Origin: Podarcis raffonei
Taxonomy: Eukaryota > Chordata > Lepidosauria > Squamata > Lacertidae
Reading direction: 5' to 3'
DNA: 64,000 nucleotides
NCBI RefSeq assembly: GCF_027172205.1
Contig: NC_070614.1
Location: 30,504,501-30,568,500, forward strand
Part shown: piece after piece, positions 22,580-33,211 of the stretch
How the letters are laid out: the number at the start of each line of letters is the position of its first letter
How positions within the stretch are numbered: the stretch's first letter is position 1
Translations under genes and position numbers: made by a program
The notes under the pieces: generated by a model
What the model saw: the letters and a program-made list of their open reading frames with translations, nothing else
Told to the model about the DNA's origin: nothing
Databases searched by the model: none

Positions 22580-22862
22580 GATAAAAATAAAGAGAACTTC
22601 TGATTCTTCATCTGCCAGCTATATAGAAAATTATTCAACATGCCCACTCCAAGATAACACCCAACAGGAAATCTACCTTCTATAAACCAACACTATTTTC
22701 AGTTTTCAAAGCCAGATATTAAAAGTTCATTTTCTTTTTCATGCAAAAAGTCTATAAGAAGTTTCCAATCTATTAAATGTAAATATTAACAGTGATTATT
22801 CTGATTAAGCACATTGATTTCACTAACTCTGCTAAGTCCAGTAATTTTAATAAAGATTCTCC
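22580..22862. repeat. Diverged repeat shared with 4790-5080
   Basis: Common order of motifs: TTCTGATTC/TTTGATTC, TATAAACCAA, GTTCATTTTCT/GTTCATCTTCT, ATAAGAAGTTTC, TGATTAA, GCTAAGTCCA. Possibly antisense L1 sequence, given an L1-like fragment at 23690-23960; not certain. Confidence 0.45.
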
Positions 22863-22869
22863 TCCCTGG

Positions 22870-23600
22870 AAGAGAGGGGAGTGATTGTGGGCGGGAGCCC
22901 GAGCTCCGCCTCCCCCACTCACCTGGCTGGCGCCCACGCCCATCGGCAGGCTCCCAACCAGGTGCCTCCGAGGGGGCGTTTACAGCAGCCTAAATGCTGC
23001 GGCGCCAGCCCCTCCTCGGCCTCATTCTCCGTCATCCTGTCGCGAGTCACCCACCCTCCACTCCCTTTGAGCTCAGGGTCTTAGTTTTTCCTTGGCCTTG
23101 CTATGGACCTTATGTTAGTCGCCCTGGTTGTCCGGGGGGCCTGGTAGGAATTTTTCCATTTGGCATTAGGCTTTTTGGTTTTTTCGCCTACCTCGTAGCA
23201 ATCGTCACAACTTTTGTGGTATTGTTGGGTAGGTTAGGCATTGGAAAAATGTGTTGTGGTGTCGAAGAGCTAGGTGTGGCCATCGCCTATGCCTTCAATA
23301 TTTTGGGTATTCCGTTAAAGGAATCTGGCGGTCGTGTATTCTGTCCGATGCCTGCTTGGCAGGAGGCCATGGCACGACCCTTGGTGACATCAGGGGAGAG
23401 CCTATAGTTGGATTAGCATCAACAGGCTCCACCTACTGGTGAATAAACCCCCCTTGTTTTAGATATCCAATGCCTAAGCCAATACGTTTTTCACTGCTGT
23501 AATCAATAAAGTTGTGGCCTTTTCTTGCCCATTAACCTTATATCTTGTGTCCTTGTGTATTCATTTCACATTGCGGGGGTTGGGTCCTCGAACCACAACT
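22870..23600 (+). mobile_element. DIRS-like retroelement fossil, terminal part
   Basis: GC-rich block matching the end of the 16440-17780 copy: CTTGCTATGGACCTTATG, GGGGGCCTGGTAGGAATTTT, a CAATGCCTAAGCCAA motif and AATAAAGTTGTGGCC. No coding left; broken many times. It appears to have landed in the older repeat seen on both sides (22580-22862 and 23690-23960). Confidence 0.5.
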
Positions 23601-23689
23601 ATCCTCAACTGTAGGTATCTGTGCATATAAATGTATTGCTGCTATATTGAAACAAATGTATTTCTGCTATATTGAAACATATTGAAATA

Positions 23690-23960
23690 AAGTTTCAGTC
23701 TTTTTCTAATTCTATATCCATTAGTCCCAATAGGAAGAGTTCTTGTTTCAAATGAAACTTGATCTCCAAAATCATCTGTATCAGCGTATGTATTTGAATC
23801 CAATACTTTTAAAAAGCTTTTTCACATGTCCACCAAGCATGATAAAATGTCCCTTCATTTTTCTTGACACTTTCGGCCGGTATTTGGAACATTTTTATAC
23901 ATTCTAAATAACTTCTCAGAATTTAAATTTTTGACATCAGGTGTAGGGTGGGAGGGCATG
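23690..23960 (-). mobile_element. L1-like LINE ORF2 remnant
   Basis: On the minus strand a stretch near 23820-23875 reads KCQEK followed by a short broken frame resembling the vertebrate L1 motif EGTFYHxWWxC, as seen from CCACCAAGCATGATAAAATG. Strongly decayed. Confidence 0.45.
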
Positions 23961-24564
23961 GCTTGACTTGGCAAACATGACTTTGCAGAACAAATTAAGA
24001 TCTCTGCCGGGCTTATTTAGTTCCGGAAACCAGAGGTGATTCAATGCTAGGTTATAGGAAGATTTCATCTGATAAATGGGCCTTTTGGTTTCCAAATTAT
24101 TTGCTTTATCATAGGGTTGAGGAACCTGTGGACTTCTAAATATTGCAGGACTAAAGCTTCTATCATCCCTGACTACTTATTACGGTTGCTCAGGCTGCTG
24201 AGAGAAGGAGTCAAACATCATTTGTAGGACCACCAATTCACCATTTCTGCTTTATCAGTAAAATAATAGCTTATCTTTCTAATATATTGAACAGATTAAA
24301 TCATTCGGGTAGGATAGCCCATATCTGATTTACAGAACAACTGGATAGATAGATGATAGATAAAGAGGTCATACATTATGACAACAAAACCTGTGCTTTA
24401 GTTTCTTATTATTATGTTTTATTTTTTATGTTTTTATTTCCTTTTATTGCACATTTCAGAAATATAAAGTTCTTTACAAGGAATTTTTTTTAAAAGCTTA
24501 TTAAAAACATGACAGTGATATGATAATTTAAAATGCCATTAAAACTCACAAGATTCATCCAATA
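23961..24564. other. Intergenic, downstream of OR
   Basis: No gene. A short GATA-like run is at 24345-24365. Confidence 0.4.
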
Positions 24565-25488
24565 TTATGACTGCAGGTTCTTCCCCACCACCTTTTTAAG
24601 TGCTCCTAATACGTCCTGGTTTCTCAATGTGTAGATTAAAGGGTTTAACATGGGTACCAGTGCTTGATTAAAGATATAAATAATTTTGTCACTAGCCTGT
24701 TTGTCTTTAGACTGAGGTTTGATGTATAGTGCTATAGCATTTCCAAAGAACACCAGCACCACAGCTAGGTGAGATCCGCAAGTAGAGAAAGCTTTCAGTC
24801 TGCTTCCAGATGAATGGATTCTCAAAATGGCCACAAGGATACGTGCATACGAAAAAATGATGAAACAGAAAGGGAAAAGGATTGTGCCGGTGCTGGTGAA
24901 GTACATTGACAGTTGTCCCACAGCCATGTCAGAACAAATTAATTTCATGATGGCTGTGAGCTCACATGCAAAATGATCCACCTCATTATGTCCACAGAAG
25001 TGGGCAGGATTTGCTAGACAGGGAACAATAGCAAGTAAGAAGGCCATTGTCCATGATACAATAGCCAAAACAATGCAAACTTTCCAGTTCATGATAAGCA
25101 TATAACGGAGTGGATTGGAAATGGCAACATACCGGTCATAAGCCATGACTGCCAACAAGAAACATTCTGTTGATCCAAGGTATATACCAGTGTACATCTG
25201 AATGTAACATTTAGCAAAAGACATGACGGGTCTGTCCACCAAACAGTTGGCAATAGATTGTGGAACTGAAGATGTACAAAGACAGATATCAATGATGGAC
25301 AGATTACAAAGGAAGAAGTACATTGGATTATGGAGCCGAGGATCAGCTATGACTACAAACAGAATGAGTCCATTTCCAATTATGTTTCCCAAGTAGATGA
25401 TGGTCATTAAAGCCGCCAATCCTATCTTTGTTTTGGGATGTCCAGAAAATCCAATAAGGACGAATTCAGTTATTTCAGACTCATTCAT
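24565..25488 (-). CDS. Olfactory receptor, MNES subfamily (307 aa)
   Basis: Complete receptor, close paralogue of 18351-19274. It begins MNESEITEF (NES is still a glycosylation site); MAYDRYVAISNPLRY, KAFSTCGSHL and PMLNPLIYTLRN are all present. From residue 6 to 179 it differs from 18351 by one residue (V for F at 113). After that it diverges, notably AIALYIKPQSKDKQASDK against SIITYIKPQSKDSHTIDK in TM6/loop 3, a region thought to shape ligand access. The ATG at 25488 follows an acceptor (AAATCTTTATACAG on the minus strand) by 12 bases. Its upstream flank lacks the OR relic found upstream of its two sisters. Confidence 0.96.
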   Translation of the reverse strand: MNESEITEFVLIGFSGHPKTKIGLAALMTIIYLGNIIGNGLILFVVIADPRLHNPMYFFLCNLSIIDICLCTSSVPQSIANCLVDRPVMSFAKCYIQMYTGIYLGSTECFLLAVMAYDRYVAISNPLRYMLIMNWKVCIVLAIVSWTMAFLLAIVPCLANPAHFCGHNEVDHFACELTAIMKLICSDMAVGQLSMYFTSTGTILFPFCFIIFSYARILVAILRIHSSGSRLKAFSTCGSHLAVVLVFFGNAIALYIKPQSKDKQASDKIIYIFNQALVPMLNPLIYTLRNQDVLGALKKVVGKNLQS

Positions 25489-26820
25489 ATCCTCTAAGTT
25501 CTGTATAAAGATTTGTTTTTGGTGATCAGGGGAGAAATAAAAGTTACTTAATATTTGAGAAAGTAAAAGAATTGACTATATATAAACTAGACATTTACAG
25601 TATTGAAACTACAGTATCAACCTTGAAATTGATAATGCTATGATTAGATAAAAATGTGTAGGATCAAAATTATAGAAACTCCCTGGATAGACAGATCAAC
25701 TAATATTTATACGCATCACAGGTAATTTATTGAGAAAGCCTGAGATCTTATTAGATGTTTCCCTTTTTTTATTTCCTACGTTCCTGCGTTCTCACACCAC
25801 ATCTGGGGAAACATCACAAACACATTTTAAAAAGATTTCTAAGTGAATTCACTAAAAAATTGTTTAACATAAAAATAACAGGTCAATAGAATGCAAAATA
25901 ATTTTGCCTATTTCTTGTGCTATATTAGAATGAGATTTCAGACATTTGAATATATGACTCCCATATAATATAATTTTATTTCTAGATTAGGACACTGGGT
26001 AAGCCTTTGAAAAATTTAAGTACTTTTTCATTCTTGTCAGTGGTAGATATGTAAGTATGCATGTAACTCTTCTAATGAAGCTATATAGAACAGAGGCATA
26101 GTATTTAATGTACAAGCTAGCATATCCAAGAATAACTAAGTGGAATACATAAGGTTAATTAAAAATGATAGCTTACCTTTTAAATACAATCTTCAAATCT
26201 ATGCAGTTTTGACAATAGGCTTTCTCTAAAAACATTCAGTGTATTCTGGTTATTTCCAAATATTTCCCCCATAGTTCTGGTAGGATAACACAACAACAAT
26301 TTCAAGAGACTTTGGGAAAGAAAGTGGGGCTTTTTGCAGCTATGATGGAGTTCCTTGCAAATTAAAAAGTAATATTTTTAATTATCCCTTAAATTGAAAA
26401 CTGTTCTGTATCTAGCACATTAATATCAATATGTTTGCAGAATCCTTTTTTCTGATTGCTTTTGGCTTACTAGCTTTATCAACTTAAAAATGAACTAATA
26501 CAATTAAAATCTCAAAGCTGGCTATATGGCATTTACTTTCTGAGTTCTTTTTCATATGCTCTCTGGTCCTTCAATAGCTATCTGTATATAGATAACACAG
26601 ATTTGGTTCTTAATCAGGTGTATTTATGTTTCAATGAAAAAATATACTGAAGCATTGTCACATCTGGATAAAGATACATAACATTATATTACTTCTTGAT
26701 TTCAGCTATATCCTTCTGCATTCCCATATGAAATAATCCCTATTGACTAATTTACTTGCAAGCATTCAAGGCACTCTATAACTAGTCATATAAATATATA
26801 GTTATTATCACAAAACTATT
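25489..26820. other. Upstream flank of second MNET unit
   Basis: No gene. Paralogous to the flanks of 18351 and 34492 but shorter: homology jumps from about 25960 (matching 36440) to about 25990 (matching 37078), skipping roughly 0.6 kb that in the third unit holds an OR relic. Confidence 0.6.
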
Positions 26821-26822
26821 TA

Positions 26823-27074
26823 CAGTGGTACCTTGGTTGTTGAACTTGATCCATTCTGGGAGTATGTTTGACTCCTGGAACTGTTCGAAAACCAAGGCAT
26901 GGCTTCTGATTGGCTGCAGGAGCTTCCTGCACTCAATTGGAAACTGCTGAAGCTGCGTCACATGTTCAGCTTCTGAAAAACATTTGCAAACCAGAACACT
27001 CACTTCAGGGTTTGAAGTGTTTGGGAGCCGATTTGTTCGGGATCCAAGCCCCTTCGACAACCAAGGTACCACTG
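26823..27074. mobile_element. Tigger-like miniature DNA transposon
   Basis: 252 bp with terminal inverted repeats CAGTGGTACCTTGGTTGT and ACAACCAAGGTACCACTG, flanked by TA on both sides. Non-autonomous. The same ends occur at 34214-34444 and, diverged, at 45345-45569. Confidence 0.85.
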
Positions 27075-27279
27075 TATGTTCAGCAAAGAGTGTTTAGGCC
27101 TCAACCATTTAATGAAAAGGAATCACACCAAGTTTACTAGAAAACAGTAGAGTCTTCTAATGTGCTGGTGGCACTTTGCAACTTCCTGCCCAGAAATATT
27201 AGGCCAGTACTATCATCCTGGAGGAACTTTAGCCAAACCAATACATAAGCTTTGAAAGCTTTTGTGAGACTGACATGAT

Positions 27280-28340
27280 GATGGGGAGCCAATATGCAGG
27301 AGGGCTAGAGTTGGGCTAGAGAAATGCAAAAGACTCTGCCTGGGGCTATAACCTGGCAAGTGAAGTTCAGGTGACTGAGACGGGATTGCACCTGCCTTGA
27401 AGTGGCCTTCTTTTGCTGTAGCAACTGAGCAATCAGACCTTACAGACTAACTTTTCAGTCTGGGCCACTGAATCTTATTATATCCCTAATAGTGGCTGGA
27501 CCGCTGGTCTTATCTGCGGCCAGTGGAATGCACAGTTCCCCTGTCAAAGTGGTGAACTCCATGAGTTGCCAACAAGCCTGCAATGAAGCTGGCCCCATGA
27601 ATACATAATCATCTAGATAGTGTCCCCTGAAGGCCAGACCTGTAACCCTAACCAGTAGAAATCATCCGCATGTCTAGGCAGCAGGATTCAGTATTACATT
27701 TTGCCATTAATGTGTCCATGCTGCATTTTCTAACTAGCCTTACAGCCTGTAATGAAGGCTAACAGGGAAGTGCCAGGCCCCTGCAGGTCAATAAGAAAGA
27801 GGCCAGAGACTTGGAATGCACTTGACTTTTTATTCACAGAAAGTAACATAGTGAATTGTCCCGGGCTTAACTCCTTCAGCTTGAGATGTTAAAGGAAACT
27901 TGAGCTCTGGCCCTGCCATTCCCCTCTAGCCTCTCACTCTGGAGCCGTCCCCAACAGACAAGAGACTGTGACGTGGGGATGAGCTCCTACTCTGGGTCTT
28001 TCTGGCTCATTGCTAGGCAACATGTAGGAGTCTACTAAAGGGGTGTGTGAGAGGAGGAGAGCCAGCAGGACTGAGACTACCCTGCTATGGTATGGCAGGT
28101 GTACTCTCTGATTCCTCCCTGTTTGTGTCTGCATTCACACCAAGATGCTCAACCTCCAGCCCTGTCCTGGAAAGGCCTTCTAACCCCCCTTGATCACTCC
28201 ACCCTCATGCTTCCACCACCACCCAACTCAACCCTCCCCATTGTCCCACCACCAGGACCAGGGGTCTAAGTCTTCATCTTCCCTGGGGAGCTCCTGGGTG
28301 GAAGGATCCTCACACTCATCCAGACAGTACCTGACACAGC
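27280..28340 (-). mobile_element. DIRS-like retroelement fossil (RT fragment)
   Basis: On the minus strand about 27520-27640 reads HYLDDYVFMGPASLQACWQL and then GELCIPLAADKTSGPATI, the YLDD core of a DIRS-type reverse transcriptase and its following thumb-side motif (PLA.EKT.GP in the family). The left part to 27280 may belong too. The block 27790-28340 is GC-rich and non-coding, perhaps the element's end. Old, and broken many times. Confidence 0.55.
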
Positions 28341-28499
28341 CTGATTAAAGGATGCATACTAACTGAAGAGAACTCATGTTATATAGAGTAGTTAACCAAC
28401 TCACCTCTTGGATTTATTTATTTATTTATTATAATGTTTATGATTTTATTATCTGACTAGGTTCACACTCCTGTCTCAGTGACATCTGTGTTGGCTTGC

Positions 28500-28646
28500 C
28501 CATGTCCACAGTATGGAATATGTCAGGGTCTCCAAGGATGTGCTCTATGTGGAGATGGCTTCTGGCACCAGGCCTGTTGGCAGACTAACTCTGTGTTACA
28601 AAGATGTCTGCATACATGACCTGAAGGCAGGGAACATCAACCCTTG
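28500..28646 (+). mobile_element. LINE remnant, left of gypsy insertion
   Basis: The plus strand reads MEYVRVSKDVLYVEMASGTR and RLTLCYKDVCIHDLKAGNIN, close to the conserved tail of a LINE polyprotein (GELxxGxRxxGRPxLRYKDVCKRDxKA). It stops at the gypsy target site and resumes at 33567. Family not certain. Confidence 0.65.
28642..28646. repeat. Target-site duplication CCTTG (left)
   Basis: Matches 33562-33566 exactly; 5 bp is the usual length for Ty3/gypsy integration. Confidence 0.85.
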
Positions 28647-28996
28647 TGTTGTGACGTGGGGTTTGTGATTTCAGCTCTCTTGACATAATATGCTGGAGAC
28701 AGTTCTGTAGTAACACTTCTTTATTAAAGCAAACAAGACTGAGAACTGAGGAGGGGAGAGCTACATTTATAGGGACAGGGAACTAGCTAGAAGGGATACA
28801 TTTTGGAGGGAACAATATCAGGCAATCACAGTCCTGCCTTTTGGAGGAAACCAATAAGACAGAGGATCCAAATACAGCAGCTTAAATGAACCAATAGTAG
28901 CTGTACCCTCTGGAACCAAAAGGCAGTTACTTTACCCTAATGCACACACAGACAATAATAATACAGATATAAAATCCTTTGACTCAATACACAACA
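28647..28996 (-). repeat. 3' LTR of the gypsy element
   Basis: 350 bp. On the element strand it starts TGTTGTGTATTGAGTC and ends CCCACGTCACAACA (TG...CA). It contains CCTATAAATG (TATA-like) and TTTAATAAAG (polyadenylation-like) followed by a short R-U5-like stretch. Confidence 0.93.
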
Positions 28997-29012
28997 CCCC
29001 TCCCCCCCTAGT
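28997..29012 (-). other. Polypurine tract of the gypsy element
   Basis: On the element strand, an A/G-rich run (AGGGGGGAGGGG) directly before the 3' LTR, as expected for plus-strand priming. Confidence 0.7.
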
Positions 29013-29559
29013 GAGCACCGCAGACGTAATCTCTCAGGTACTGTGGGGGCCTACAAACTCTACTTGATCTCCTGACAACAGGTGTTGCCGGTTCTGGATT
29101 GGATGTTACCTGTGGTAGGGGGGGTGCTATAGGGGTTTCGTCAGGAACAGATGGAGTCCCAGACATCGCAGGGTCCCCTACCTGTACCTCGTCATCCTGA
29201 GGACTAGCAGACCCTGGTTCATTTGCTGAAGCCCCTGGTGACTGCACCTCTGGGCCATTTTCACTCTGGTCTTGCAGCTCTGCGTCGTTAGCCAGGGATG
29301 AATTATCTGACCCCTCCCTGCTGAGCGCCCGGCGCCTCAGCTGATCTATATGTCTCTTCCAAACTTGCCCATTTTCCAAGGTCACATAATAGGACACAGG
29401 TCCACTAGTCCGGGTGACCACACCAGCCACCCACCGCGAACCTCGTGAATAGTTCCTCACCCAGACCAGATCTTCAGGGGCGAGATACCTTGTTGTGTCA
29501 GTCTCAGCCTGGGGGGGTTGCTCTTGAATTACGGTTTGGCATTTTATCTGGGTGGACAT
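29008..29559 (-). CDS. Gypsy element, integrase C-terminal part
   Basis: Shorter reading frame at the 3' end of the element. It carries DLVWVRNYSRGSRWVAGVV and VSYYVTLENGQVWKRHIDQL, which resemble the integrase C-terminal (GPY/F-like) region, followed by an acidic, proline-rich tail ending in RRSSRVCRPPQYLRDYV, common in Mag-like elements. No chromodomain is visible. Confidence 0.75.
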   Translation of the reverse strand: MSTQIKCQTVIQEQPPQAETDTTRYLAPEDLVWVRNYSRGSRWVAGVVTRTSGPVSYYVTLENGQVWKRHIDQLRRRALSREGSDNSSLANDAELQDQSENGPEVQSPGASANEPGSASPQDDEVQVGDPAMSGTPSVPDETPIAPPLPQVTSNPEPATPVVRRSSRVCRPPQYLRDYVCGAH

Positions 29560-32500
29560 AATCCAGCACCGTTACCAGTCTTCTACCCAAGAGCAGCTCA
29601 GCTGGCGACTTGCCCGTCGCAGTACACGGCGTCGCATGCTGCAAAAATAACATTCGCGCGATGCGAGCTGACCAGTTACCCTCCATTAAGCGCGCAATGA
29701 ATTCTTTGGCTGTTCTTACCATGCGCTCAGCCTGCCCATTGGAGGATGGGTGAAAGGGCGCGGATGTGACCCCTCTTATGAAGTTATCAGCCAAGAATGC
29801 CCTGAATTCTTGGGATACAAAAGCTGCCCCATTATCTGATACAATGGTCTCAGGTAACCCGTGGGTTGCAAACAGCTGCCTCAACACCTCGATTACGGCA
29901 GCTGATGCCATGCTAGGGACCATCTCCACTTCTAACCATTTGGAATATGCATCGACAATAACCAAAAAGACCTTCCCCTGGAATGGCCCAGCAAAATCTA
30001 AGTGCAGCCGGCTCCAGGGAGATCTGGACTGCTCCCACCAGTGAACTGGTGCTCTGGCCACTTCTGGCCGCACCTCTTGGCATGCCTTGCATGTTCGTAC
30101 CCATTGTTCTATGTTCTGGTCCATTCCAGGCCACCACACATAACATCGGGCTAGCGACTTCATCCTGACCATTCCCGGGTGTCCCATGTGAAGCGTCTCA
30201 AGAACCCTGTTTCTCAGTGGTGCTGGGATGATCACCCTATCTCCCCACAGGAGACAACCCTTATGCATGGACAACTCGTGCTGCCTTGTCGCATAAGGCC
30301 TGAATTTGTCTTCATGCGGACCACTTGGCCACCCCCTCCCCACCCAAGTGAGCACACGGGAGAGAACAGCATCTTTCCTCGTTTTCTCAGCTATATCAGT
30401 AGCCGTTACAGGAGCCCCCGGAAGTGTTTCCAGCATCATTATGTGCTCCGCTGGAGCAGGATCCTCATTGCTCCCGCCAGGAAGGGGCAATCGACTCAGT
30501 GCATCAGCGTGGCACAACCATTTCCCCGGCACATGGGTCAAGGTGTACTGGAACCCGTTCAGGAATATAGACCAACGCAACATTCTGGGGGAGAGAATTT
30601 GTGGCGTTTGTTTGTTTGGGTTGAACAACCCTAACAGTGGTTTGTGGTCCGTTTCAATGGAGAAATGGCGACCATACACATAATCATGGAACTTTTTGAT
30701 TCCTGCCACAATTGCAAGCGCCTCTTTGTCAATTTGAGCATAGTTGCGCTCCGTGGGCGACAACGTACGGGAATAGAAAGAGATGGGCTTTTCCGACCCA
30801 TCCAGTTCCCTATGACTCAGCACCGCCCCCAGGCCGTATTGAGAGGCATCACATGCCAGGACCAGCGGCTTCGACTCATCATAATGAGCAAGGACGCTCC
30901 TGCTACTCAGCATTCCTCGCAAGGAGTCAAAAGCCTTCTGCTGCCCCTGCCCCCATCGCCACACATTCTTTTTCTGCAACAGTCTATGTAATGGTTCAGC
31001 TACCGAAGCTTTCTGGGGTAAAAACGAATGATAAAAGTTAATAAGTCCCAGGAATGACTGCAACTCCGTCTTGTTCTGTGGTTGTGGTGCCTCGATGATG
31101 GCCTTAATCTTAGCATCTGTGGGGTGGATGCCTGATGCATCAATTTTAAACCCCAAGAAATCCACAGTTGGCACCCCAAAACTGCATTTTTCCCTTTTCA
31201 GTTGCAACCCCACCTCCTTGAACTTGAGCAACACTGCACGGACACGCGCAACCAGTTCCTGTGGGTCTTTTCCAGCAATCAAAACGTCATCAAAAAATGG
31301 CAAGACCCCCGGCAGACCTCTTAACAGGCGTTCCATGAGCCCTTGAAAAATCCCTGGGGCCACACAAACTCCAAATTGTAATCTGTTAACTCTGAACGCC
31401 CCTTTATGTGTGACAATAGTCTGTGCTTCCGCTGATTGTGGGGTTACTGGCAGCTGTTGGTAAGCTTGTGCCAGGTCAATTTTGGCGAACACCTTGCCCC
31501 CAGCCAGTTTAGCCAACAGATGTGATACGACTGGAATGGGGTATGAGTTTCCCCTGAGTGCCTTATTGATAGTACATTTGTAATCTGCACAGATCCTGAC
31601 TTCCCCATTTGCTTTAAGGGGCATGACGATTGGAGTCTCCCACTTAGCAGAGTCCACGGGTGAGAGAACTCCCTGCTTGACCAATTTATCCAGCTCTGCT
31701 TCGATCTTGGGTTGCAGTGCAAATGGCACTCGCCTTGGTTTGAGTCGGATTGGGGCCACCCCAGGGTCCAATTCGAAGTCAACTGGGGGCCCTTTATAAC
31801 AACCCAGTTTCCCATTAAAGAGACCAGCAAATTCTTTGCATAATGCCTCGCTCATCTCAGGGCAGGTTTGGATTGAATTAAGCCCTGATATACTCAGTCC
31901 CAGGGCGGGGAACCAGTCAGTGCCCAGGAGACTGGGGCGACTGCCCTTCGCAATCACCAGTTTGAGTACCGCCTGTTTGTCCCGGAACTGTACTCTCACG
32001 GCACACATTCCCATGACATGGATGCGGCCCGCTGAGTATGACTGCAAAGTTGCCGGGAAGGGCTCCAGAGGGGGCAACTTACCCCTGGGGAAGAATGTCC
32101 TCGCGGTCTGGTCCGACACGATAGTGAATCCAGATCCGGAGTCCACCTCCATGTCGCACAGCTGACCCTCAATCTTCACCTTGACGTGTGCCTTGCCTTG
32201 CGCTGGAAACTGCACGACCCTCCTGTTGATCTCCGTTACGTAGTGGCAGTCCTTTAGAACATGGTTTGCCGTGGGTGGTCTGCAATGCTCCAGTCTAGGT
32301 GCTCCTGTTGCTCCCAACGCCGCCGATCTACAGACCCTGGCGATGTGACCTGTCTTCCCGCACGTCCGGCACATAGCATCCCGGAAATGACAACTCTTCC
32401 GCTCATGGTTTCCGCCACAACCAGGGCACCAGCCTCGGTGCTCTTTGTGCACTGTGCAGGCCTGACGCACTGACTTGACCCCACGGACTGGGCTTTGGCT

Positions 32501-33085
32501 CGGAGTAGCCTCTAGCTTGACCATGGCATGCGCAACTTCTATCTGTGGCTTAGGGGCCTTGCGACTGGCATCAAGCTCCTCTCTTTCATAATTCTCCGTG
32601 GCGGTGGCCTCCTTCAAGGCTGAAGCAAGGGTAACCTCTTCTTTAGCCACGATGCGTCTTCTGGCTTTCTTGCTGCTCAGACCACCGATAAACCGATCCA
32701 GGAGAGTCTCTTCCAGATCTTTGAAGTCGCAGTGCTGAGCGAGCTTCCGCAGTTCAGCTAGGAATGCAGATACAGACTCCCCAGCACGCTGCTGCCTCTT
32801 ATGAAACTCCAACCACCGGGCCATTTTGGTCTCAGTAGGCGCCAAATGGCTTGTCAGGCAGGCAAGAATATCTTCGAGAGGTGTCTCACTTAGCTTCGCT
32901 GGAGCAAGCAATGCCTTGGCCAGCTTGAAGGTCTCAGGCCCACAGTAGCTCAGGAATGTGGCCCTTCTTTTGCTGGCATCGGTGATCCCTTGAGCCACTG
33001 CGAAGAACTCGAAGCGTTCGACGTAGTCTTCCCACGTGTGGGGCTCTGATGGCTGGAAGGGCTCCAATACCCTTGGACTCTCCAT
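29504..33085 (-). CDS. Gypsy element, Gag-Pol
   Basis: One 1193-residue frame starting at the ATG 33085. Order of parts: Gag-like N-terminus (roughly 1-200), two zinc knuckles (CPGCGGNHERKSC and CRTCGKTGHIARVC, about 220-255), aspartic protease (DSGSGFTIVSD, near 315), reverse transcriptase (ADYKCTINKAL; FDDVL catalytic box), RNase H (ACDASQYGLGAVLS), integrase zinc-binding region (HMGHPG ... CKACQ) and integrase core (DFAGPF, IVSDNGAAF, NGQAERM). All the expected enzymatic motifs are visible. Gag and Pol are in one frame, as in several Ty3/gypsy lineages. Confidence 0.92.
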   Translation of the reverse strand: MESPRVLEPFQPSEPHTWEDYVERFEFFAVAQGITDASKRRATFLSYCGPETFKLAKALLAPAKLSETPLEDILACLTSHLAPTETKMARWLEFHKRQQRAGESVSAFLAELRKLAQHCDFKDLEETLLDRFIGGLSSKKARRRIVAKEEVTLASALKEATATENYEREELDASRKAPKPQIEVAHAMVKLEATPSQSPVRGVKSVRQACTVHKEHRGWCPGCGGNHERKSCHFRDAMCRTCGKTGHIARVCRSAALGATGAPRLEHCRPPTANHVLKDCHYVTEINRRVVQFPAQGKAHVKVKIEGQLCDMEVDSGSGFTIVSDQTARTFFPRGKLPPLEPFPATLQSYSAGRIHVMGMCAVRVQFRDKQAVLKLVIAKGSRPSLLGTDWFPALGLSISGLNSIQTCPEMSEALCKEFAGLFNGKLGCYKGPPVDFELDPGVAPIRLKPRRVPFALQPKIEAELDKLVKQGVLSPVDSAKWETPIVMPLKANGEVRICADYKCTINKALRGNSYPIPVVSHLLAKLAGGKVFAKIDLAQAYQQLPVTPQSAEAQTIVTHKGAFRVNRLQFGVCVAPGIFQGLMERLLRGLPGVLPFFDDVLIAGKDPQELVARVRAVLLKFKEVGLQLKREKCSFGVPTVDFLGFKIDASGIHPTDAKIKAIIEAPQPQNKTELQSFLGLINFYHSFLPQKASVAEPLHRLLQKKNVWRWGQGQQKAFDSLRGMLSSRSVLAHYDESKPLVLACDASQYGLGAVLSHRELDGSEKPISFYSRTLSPTERNYAQIDKEALAIVAGIKKFHDYVYGRHFSIETDHKPLLGLFNPNKQTPQILSPRMLRWSIFLNGFQYTLTHVPGKWLCHADALSRLPLPGGSNEDPAPAEHIMMLETLPGAPVTATDIAEKTRKDAVLSRVLTWVGRGWPSGPHEDKFRPYATRQHELSMHKGCLLWGDRVIIPAPLRNRVLETLHMGHPGMVRMKSLARCYVWWPGMDQNIEQWVRTCKACQEVRPEVARAPVHWWEQSRSPWSRLHLDFAGPFQGKVFLVIVDAYSKWLEVEMVPSMASAAVIEVLRQLFATHGLPETIVSDNGAAFVSQEFRAFLADNFIRGVTSAPFHPSSNGQAERMVRTAKEFIARLMEGNWSARIARMLFLQHATPCTATGKSPAELLLGRRLVTVLDYVHPDKMPNRNSRATPPG

Positions 33086-33191
33086 TGTCCTGTGGGCAGG
33101 GTCGTCTTCTCAGCTGGCCAGTGAGTCTTGTTCTTAGCTGCAATCCGGACTCTGAGGCAGGGCTGCGTTTAACCGCTCCTCAGCATTCCGG

Positions 33192-33209
33192 ATCCCATCC
33201 TCGTCGCCA
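33192..33209 (-). other. Primer-binding site, tRNA-Ser type
   Basis: ATCCCATCCTCGTCGCCA on the plus strand equals the 3' end of vertebrate tRNA-Ser(GCT) including CCA over 18 bases, as I recall that tRNA. It lies 2 bases inside the 5' LTR, the usual place for tRNA priming. Confidence 0.75.
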
Positions 33210-33211
33210 GT

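Noticed and set aside
22881-23442. Several overlapping plus-strand frames in GC-rich DNA
   Set aside because: The block is the end of a DIRS-like fossil; no frame has recognisable protein motifs.
29518-32473. Plus-strand frames across the gypsy element
   Set aside because: They are antisense to the clear gag-pol frame and have no domain signatures.
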